In this document: one piece after another, positions 56,659 to 64,000 of the stretch
Numbering within the stretch: the stretch's first letter is position 1
How the letters are laid out: each line of letters opens with the position of its first letter
DNA from: Owenia fusiformis
Lineage: Eukaryota > Annelida > Polychaeta > Sabellida > Oweniidae
Assembly: GCA_903813345.2 (NCBI GenBank)
Contig: CAIIXF020000011.1
Coordinates: 17,529,754-17,593,753, forward strand
Length of the DNA stretch: 64,000 bases
Reading direction: 5' to 3'
Translations under genes and position numbers: made by a program
Notes under the pieces: model-generated
What the model was told of the DNA's origin: nothing
What the model saw: the letters and a program-made list of their open reading frames with translations, nothing else
Database searches by the model: none

Positions 56659-59540
56659 CACTGGGGAGTATCGTGATGCAACAACACCGTGTTGTTGCAT
56701 CAAGATGGCCAGACTTCCGGTGATAGATTTTCGTACGATATTTTGTTTCCCCAATTAAACCCATTTCTAGGACGAGTTGCTCAATAACCATACACGTGCA
56801 GTTAGCGCACGATCTATATTTAAAGAAACTGTCATTAGTATACATGTACCATCACCAAGAAGCAATAAGTTCACGGTTTTAGTTCCTCACTATTGATGCA
56901 ACAACACCAAACCGAAGATGCAACAACACTCCTCTAGATTTGAGCAATGATGCAGCAACACCAATTAATAGTATAATTTCAGAAGACCATAAATCTCGAG
57001 AGGAACAGATTTTTAAATGCTACTATTGCAATACCGTTACAAATTAGCCTACCCATATTTGCGTTCTTCTCAAGGCATTCAAAATACACGTCCTGCGGGC
57101 GAAGATCCTTTATATGTATTTTCAAAAATTTATACTTTTACATATTATAATGTATTGGACGTTATTCTATAACATAGTTCAATCGCCTTTAACATGGCAA
57201 GCTTTAGTAACCCAATCTATTTTCATAAACCACTGTTCCATAGCTTGATGACCCTGACTCCAGTTAGTATCATTCAAAATGGTGGACAAACATCTTTCGT
57301 TCTCGGTAAACATGATGAGCTATTGGATATTATCATGATGTTATCTGTCATCCATCTGTGGAACAGTGATAAACTAGTAGATGTACGTTACCACTGTTTA
57401 TCAAATTATAACTAAAAACAGTTTAACTGTGACATTCGTGAGTTGATGTTGATGGGAAAATTGCTTCATCTATGATATAATATGACATGATTCTTTATTT
57501 CCTACAATTTGGAGAGCCAACGTGTAAAAACGTCTAATTGACTTTATTAGAGAAGCCGTTTAGTTACACGTTTAATGGAAATCTTGCAAGACGCACATGT
57601 AGAATTATTGCTCTCTTTGGATTCCTTCTCTCCGACTGAGTAAAAAGGTAAACAAAAGTGATAAGATTTAGGGCCCAAAAAGGTAAATTGATAGGGGTAC
57701 AGTTATCCCAGATATCCCGGGCCCTCGGGAAATATAATATTGTCTCTCGAAATAAAACCAATATTGAGTCCCTCTCAGTAAATAACTTTTATATAATAGC
57801 ATTGTATAACTGCGATATCATTAAACCAACACTCATCCTATACAACTCTTGAGAACGATGTACAACTCCTGGATAGCGTAAACTCCTGAGCAGCGTATAC
57901 AACTCTTCAACTTGATATATGACATCATACTTTGGGTGGGATAACAAAGGATATACAATATACAATTGTAGACCCCTCTTGAGGTCAACTGGCAAAATTG
58001 TATACCGATACTGTAAACGTTGAAAGTACTGTTGATCAAGACCAGATGTCGAGGACACTTTTGCCAGTTGACCGAAAAGAGAGGTTAACAATTGTTCTGT
58101 TAGTCCAAATAATATAATAATTGGACGAATATATAATCGAATATCACGTGAACATACTAAACCGTCGAATACTTGTAATTTTTTACACAACTTATTTTTT
58201 CAAAATTAAAAAAATTTCAACATTAAAAAAACAATTTTTCAAAAATAGGGGTCAACAGTACCTAGTAGTGGTCAACAGTTTACAATTGTTGACCTCCCCA
58301 GAGGCCAACCGGCAAAATTGTATACCGAGACTCTAAACCGAAAAAATACTGTTGACAGAGACCGAAGGTCGAGGTCAACAGTAGTTTCAAGGTTTACAGT
58401 CGAGGTATATGATTTTGACGGTTGATCGAATGGAGGTCTACAATTGTTATGTTAGTCCGAGTAAACTAATAATACACATATAGACGACGATCATCAATCG
58501 GCATGGCTTCATTTCACAACCTTTTCTCCGTACCACGTTAGCAATATTTTTTTAGAAAATATGGAGACAGTGCAAGAAGCTTAACTCTGTATTTGGCACA
58601 TCACGGCGTACTCGTTAGTGAATTAATGTTAATTTTAAGTTTCTATTTGTATTTTTGCTATACTTGTCGCCTAGTAAAGTCATTTTCATCAACATTTACA
58701 AAATGTCCGTCTTCCATGTTTTTTTGTGACGTCATGAAACTTTTTTTCAGAAGTAGCGGTCAACAGTACCTAGTAGCGGTCAACAGTACATAATTTTGAC
58801 CGCTAATCACCCAATCAGAATCGAGTATTTGAGTTGAGGTACTAACAATACATTTTGTTGCCCGCTCATCAACCAATCAGAATTGAGTATTTCAATTGAG
58901 GTACTAACAACACAAAATGACTGATATCTGTTGTCTTTCCAAAATTATATTAGTTATTTGTAAGCAATTTTCATACGGTAAATCAAGGGCATTTAATTTA
59001 GAAAATGTATAATCTTTATTTTTCAGATACAATATCAATGAGATTGCCTCCCGAGGATTCTGTACTTTATTTAGTTTGCCATGTATATCCTTTTAACTTT
59101 GATATAGACAAAGAAACCAAACAAAATACGTTTCGTTCATGGACCACTGACTCACGCGTTTTATTCATGTCCCGACCTACACCTGTAAACAGAACATAAA
59201 ACATTTTCTCTTGTTGTTCAATGATACATTATATTGGCGTTTTTGCATCAGCACATTGGTGTTGTTGCATCATCGATAAGAAACAGAGTGGTGTTGTTGC
59301 ATCAATAGTGAGGAATTAAAACCACGAATTTATCGCTTCTTGATGATGCTACATGTATACCAATGACCGTTTTTTAAAATATAGATCATGTGCTAACTGC
59401 ATGTGTATGATTATTGAGCAACTCGTCCTAGAAATGAGTGTAAATTGGGAAAACAAAACATCGTACGAAAATCGATCACCGGAAGTCTGGCCATCTTGAT
59501 GCAACAACACGGTGTTGTTGCATCACGATACCCCCCAGTG
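56659..59540. mobile_element. Long-TIR element with terminal palindrome
   Basis: 2882 bp. The inverted arms are about 280 bp (56659-56945 and 59252-59540), beginning CACTGGGG and ending CCCCAGTG, flanked by AGGT (56655-56658, 59541-59544). Just inside each end is a 27-nt palindrome built of GATGCAACAACAC, one base, and its complement. The interior has direct repeats with GGCAAAATTGTATACCGA (57985, 58310) and GGTCAACAGTACCTAGTAG (58253, 58758) but no transposase. Superfamily not assigned. Confidence 0.8.
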
Positions 59541-59544
59541 AGGT

Positions 59545-60486
59545 GACCTCTATTGGTGTTTAACATGGGTGAATTACAATATTATGATGCACGCATTTTA
59601 TTTTTCTGTAATTCTGATCTTTTTATTAATGATATGTTTTTCCATAAATGTTATGTAATTCTGGTTTGTAAAAGAAATATTACATGCAGAATAAGCATGA
59701 ATTATTATTTTAATTAAATCAAGTTCAAATTCATGTTATTTGTTCTTTTCTATGTTCAGCCTACATATTTCAGTTTTGCACAAATAGTGAATGATAATTG
59801 ATATACATGTACACAACAACAAAAAAATGAAGAGAATAATATTTTTATGAGATGTATAAAAATGAGAAAATTTGGTCACCTACTTATTTTGTACCTTTAC
59901 ACGGTTGGTCACTGAATTTTCTCATTTTTAAACATTTCTTCAAAACATTATTCTCTTCACTCTTTTCTTAGTACACACATATGAACGCTTTGTGCGAAAC
60001 TAAAAGGTGCAGACCATATATGGAATGAGTTATATGTTCCTGAAAATATGAAAATGACTCAAATGAGGATTGCATAAAAAATTCCAAATGTGTACACACC
60101 TTAATTGAGATCTGTTTAGATAAAATAAATTTGAGAAAACAATTTTGTGATTTCATTTTGACATTTTAAAGAACATGGTTAATTCGAAGCTAGATATTAT
60201 AGTATGCTCACATGAAGCCCTTATGTACATTGTAATATACAAAATGGAGATAAGTCAACTTCAAATGTAAACAACTGTAAAACAAGGTTAAATTCACCTT
60301 ATCTTTATTTTTAAACAGTTTATCAATCACAAACAATCATGTACATATTCACAAAACAAAATAAGCCTCTTTCTCTGAATCAAAAACTGCTTTTAAACTC
60401 AATACATTTAAATTTTCATTACATTTATATCTGTGAATATCATACATTCACCTTATTGTCAAGTCTGAATTCAACATTATACTCAC
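59545..60486. other. Intron 1 remainder
   Basis: Contains an imperfect inverted repeat at about 59825-59962 (AGAGAATAATATTTTTATGA against its complement). No exon is seen. Confidence 0.4.
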
Positions 60487-60588
60487 GTCAAGCTGGCGTT
60501 GTAAGTTTATTAAATTGATGTCATTTTTGTTGCGCCCATAGTGATTGGCTGCTGCAACTACACTCTTGATACACTGCATGACTTCCAT
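60487..60588 (-). CDS. CIP2A: CIP2A-like, coding exon 1 with start codon
   Basis: The gene product's family binds PP2A regulatory subunits and restrains PP2A activity, and acts with TOPBP1 on broken chromosomes in mitosis. This exon gives 34 codons beginning MEVMQCIKSVVAAANHYG and ending at GAC|GTGAGT in phase 0; it resembles the human N-terminus MDSTACLKSLLLTVSQY. The ATG at 60588 was chosen on that match. The frame is open further upstream to 60639, so a longer start cannot be excluded. The eight exons sum to 909 bases (303 codons), close to the human length for the same span. Confidence 0.82.
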
Positions 60589-60944
60589 CTTTCTAGGACT
60601 TAAAACAAAACACAAAAACATGAATTCGTGAACTCCCATCCCATCGCTCCATAGTGAACATCTTTTCCAAGAAGATCCTACATCAGCTCATGGGCTTTCA
60701 AATTAGAATTTGAGTATTTCAGAAAGACTGAGTGAAAACATGTCCTGCATTGTGCACCATTAAGCCTTATACTTCAATACTCTCTTCAGAGAAACTCTTG
60801 TTTTTAACCTTGTGTGGTTAAAAGGACATTCCTTGCCAGACCATTTCCATCCTGAATTCTATCTTGAATTCAAATTGTTTTCCCATATTGAGGAAAAGAA
60901 AGACAAACCTAGGTTAGATACCAGATATAGGATGACAAACAAAA
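60589..60944. other. Probable 5' UTR and promoter of the CIP2A-like gene
   Basis: No repeat or coding signal. It should hold the minus-strand transcription start, but no core element is clear. Confidence 0.3.
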
Positions 60945-62245
60945 CCAGAACAACGGCAACGCCAAAGCGTAGCGAATCCAATCGAACAGAAATGGCTGGC
61001 ATTTTTACAAACGAAATATAGGCCTATAGCAAATATCATAAAACAACACACCAGAAAGGCCACCATTTTCAAAATAATTGCTCACTAGCCAAGTTGTCAT
61101 CAGAAGAAATAATATGCTTTTAAGTAGCAACCTATAAATTTTTTGAAAAATCGCACACATGTACTTGTAAAATAACACACATAAAAATGGTGGCCATTTT
61201 TCAAAATGGCAGACTACTCCCCAAAGTTTTATTAGACAATGTGCCATGCTTAGAGTATTCACATATCAAATATGAACAAAATCGCTCCACTACTTTTCGA
61301 GTTATAGTAAAAAATGTAAAAATTACAGCCATTTTTTAAAATGGCCGCCTACTATCCGAAGTGTCATGAGACAGTGTGCAAGGCTAATGAGTATTCACAT
61401 ATCAAATATGAACAGAATCGCTTCACTACTTTTCAAGTTATAGTAAAAAACGTAAAAATGGTGGCCATTTTTCAAAATGGCTGCCTGCTACCCAAAGTGT
61501 CATTAGACAGTATGCCATGCTTAAAGTATTCACATATAAAATATGAGACATACCAAATATGAACAAAATCGCTGAACTACTTTTCAAGTTATAGTAAAAA
61601 AAATATGTTAAAATGGGGCCATTTTTCAAAATGGCCACCTTCTACCAAAAGTGTCATTAGACAGTGTGCCATGCTTTTAGTATTCACATACCAAATATAA
61701 ATAAAATCGCTCCACTACTTTTTGAGTTATAGTAAAATACGTTAAAATGGCGGCCATTTTTCAAAATGGCCACCTTCTACCAAAAGTGTCTTTAGACAGT
61801 GTGCAATGTTTATAGTATTCACATACTAAATATGAACAAAATCGCTCCACTACTTTTCGAGTTACAGCAAAAATCGTAAAATAACGAGTAAAGGCCGCCA
61901 TTTTTCAAGATGGCTGCCATGTGCTTTTTTAATATCTACATTTGTAGCTTTATTAATGTCCTTTATAATTTTTTACATTTAAAACATATTGCTATTACAG
62001 TTTTACATATTGCACATAAATTACTGTAAAATCGGCACTAAAATGGCCGCCATTTTGAAATGAGTGGCCATTTTGAAAATTGGCTTTCGAGCAGAACTTC
62101 TACTCCCATAGGGTATATGTGTATAAAATATGAACAAAATCGGGCCAACGGTATTTGAGTTATTGCCTGGACGGACGTATGTACGTACGTACGGACGGAC
62201 GGAGGCGTTCCCTATATCCCTCCGAACTTCGTTCGATGGGATAAT
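60945..62245. repeat. Tandem and dispersed repeat with GGCCATTTTTCAAAATGGC cores
   Basis: Five to six units of about 150-160 bp (61040-61900) contain the palindromic core GCCATTTTTCAAAATGGC, then AGTGTCATTAGACAGTGTGC and CACTACTTTTCGAGTTATAG. The block starts with CAACGCCAAAGCGTAGC (60955), repeated at 63007, and ends in a (GGAC)n/(GTAC)n tail near 62168-62210 followed by GAACTTCGTTCGATGGGATA. Confidence 0.88.
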
Positions 62246-64000
62246 GGTGCTCACACAGTTTGGAACCTTGAGGTGTATATCCTGACTTTCAAACAAAAAT
62301 ATTGATTTGGATTTGTAGTCTCGAACTTTGAGAAACTTAGATAGCACAGTTGTGTTACCTAGTTTGATGACCTTTGACCTTGAAAATTCTACTTATTCAG
62401 AGCTCAGAAAGGTCTTCTGTGATTAAGCTGACCAAAATTTACATCCAAAAATCAATTTGAAAAATCAGTTTTTTACCTTTCGAAGGTCACTGAAGGTCAA
62501 GTAAAGGTCAAATCCTAAAACTAATGTCAGATTTTAACTCCTGGCAACTTGTAGATGATTTTTCGAAAAAATTTGGTCAAATTGAAGCTAGTTTAAAAAT
62601 AACTTATTTTTATTGTTTTTTTACGTCAAATATCTCAAAATCGGTAAAAATTTGATGCTGACATATATTGAGCAATATGTAGGGAATGCTTAAATCTAGT
62701 AATGATGTAATTCTTTGCAAGAAATGATCAAATATAAGTTATTTGAAGGTTCTAGTATTTACAGAAAATTTGACTTTTTGACGTCGAAATCAGCAATTTC
62801 TCGGAACTGTGCGAACTTGGGAAATGGCGATTATAGGCCAAATAGGCATTATGGATATGCATAAAATGAATGTGGATATGACTCATCCGAATAGCAGTTT
62901 TAATTTGTGCGGCTAATGTTGAAGGACGGACAGACGGAAGGACCAACGGACGGACGCCTGGTCGATCCCATAGGCTCACTGTGTGAGCCAACAATAACTA
63001 GACAACAGCAACGCCAAAGCGTAGCAAATCACATCGAACAGCCATGGGTGGCATTTTTACAAACAAAGTATACAGCAAACATGGCAGCCATTTTTCAAAA
63101 TGACCACCTTCTACAACAAGAGAGGACATAGAACATACTGGTAAGTAGATACGTGGTTACAGGGGAGATCCGTCGAACTTTGATGTATGGGGCTATTTTG
63201 TCATTTCATTTTTGTCATGGGCTATTTTGACATTGGCTTATATTTCTGATTTATGTTGTCCACCATGTTTGTTTTTTGAGATCTTAATCCAAAATGGTCA
63301 ACCCCAAAATTTGAATTATCGGCAATGCTCGAAATAACCCCATGGTCAAAGTAGCCCCATGATGAAGTAACACCATACATTGAAGTTATACGGATCTCCC
63401 CTATAACATCATTTCATTATGTTTATCATTCGAATTTCTTGACTTTAGATTACAATTGGGTAGTAGGATCAGTAGCTCAATAAATATTCCTCCTGGTGAG
63501 ACACCGAGAAAATTTCGAATTTTTAAAAATGACAATTGTGCAGGCTGCAGCCATTTCTGAAGAATATGAGACAAATCATACCTCATTCGAAGCGTCTTGT
63601 TATTCTTTACCTTTCTGATCACTAATCAATGGTATTCAAGCAATCCTGTGTTGATAAGAGGCAAAAATAGTGATGTTTTATCTTCGGGCTCTTGTCTGTC
63701 CAAATCTGAATGGTGCTCCCGTGATTCCAGAAATGTGATGTCAGCATTAAAATGATATTTGGACACACAAGAGCCCGGATCAAGACAAAAATATTTGCCG
63801 TATTAAAAGTGAAATAACTGCGTCCATATGTCATTTACTCAAACCAAACAAGTAGAAATTGAAAGATGAAGATCTCAGCTATAAGTGCAAAATCTGTCAC
63901 AGGGAAGCAGGTACCATTTTGTATAAGGAACATTTTTAAAGGTTGTCTCTTTTTTGAATTTTTCCAATTTAGTGACGCATCTTCTGAATTATTCTTTGAG
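62246..64000. other. Repeat-derived and unique non-coding sequence
   Basis: A second (GGAC)-type tail lies near 62925-62960, and another copy of the repeat start at about 63000-63120. The remainder shows no gene. An inverted pair around CGGGCTCTTGTCTGTCC (63687) and GGACACACAAGAGCCCGGAT (63762) suggests a small fold-back. Confidence 0.5.

Noticed and set aside
57789-58190. 133-codon minus-strand ORF in the long-TIR element
   Set aside because: It lies across internal direct repeats and has no transposase or other recognisable motif.

Overview
The window is animal nuclear DNA. It is AT-rich, its coding exons are small and separated by GT-AG introns, and it carries many LINE, LTR and DNA transposons and minisatellites. 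The repeat style (short GGAC-type tails, fold-back elements, a transposon carrying internal satellite units) suggests a marine invertebrate, perhaps a mollusc. That placement is inference; the sequence alone does not name the species.

Host genes. The minus strand carries the 5' part of a CIP2A-like gene (PP2A inhibitor, armadillo-type N-terminal domain). Eight coding exons run from 60588 down to 14040. Their phases agree and they total 303 codons. No later exon was recognised left of 14040, so the C-terminal part probably lies outside the window. Intron 5 is about 36 kb. It contains, on the opposite strand, an intronless heparan-sulfate 3-O-sulfotransferase-like gene (19299-20555) and a complete giant LTR retroelement. 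Intron 1 carries a tandem array of about ten partial copies of exon 2 (splice acceptor plus the first ~90 bases of the exon), which has been entered by hAT-like and piggyBac-like elements.

The main find is a 16,644-bp Ty3/gypsy-type element at 24766-41409. Its two 400-bp LTRs look identical and it is flanked by a GTAG target duplication. In order it holds: a primer-binding site; gag (capsid-like region and CCHC knuckle); a UUUAAAC slippery site and 8-bp stem-loop at the gag stop codon; pol (protease, RT, RNase H, integrase, chromodomain); an orphan 139-codon ORF; an env-like gene (signal peptide, RRHRR cleavage site, fusion-peptide-like start, membrane anchor, unusual C-terminal extension); and a further acidic, CxxC-bearing ORF. 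That last ORF has no ATG. It begins at a good splice acceptor that joins in phase to a consensus donor eight codons into env. This is the layout of a complex retrovirus: unspliced gag-pol with frameshifting, an env message, and an env-intron-spliced accessory protein. About 3.5 kb of non-coding, repeat-bearing sequence follows before the 3' LTR.

Other regions: a 5'-truncated L1/Tx1-type LINE with an intact RT ORF (about 9858-13100); at least eight further terminal-inverted-repeat or fold-back elements, several with clear target duplications; and minisatellites at about 2.5, 6.0, 15.2, 43.3-45.2, 47.8-48.8, 52.5 and 61.0-61.9 kb. Intervening stretches are AT-rich with no gene I can support.
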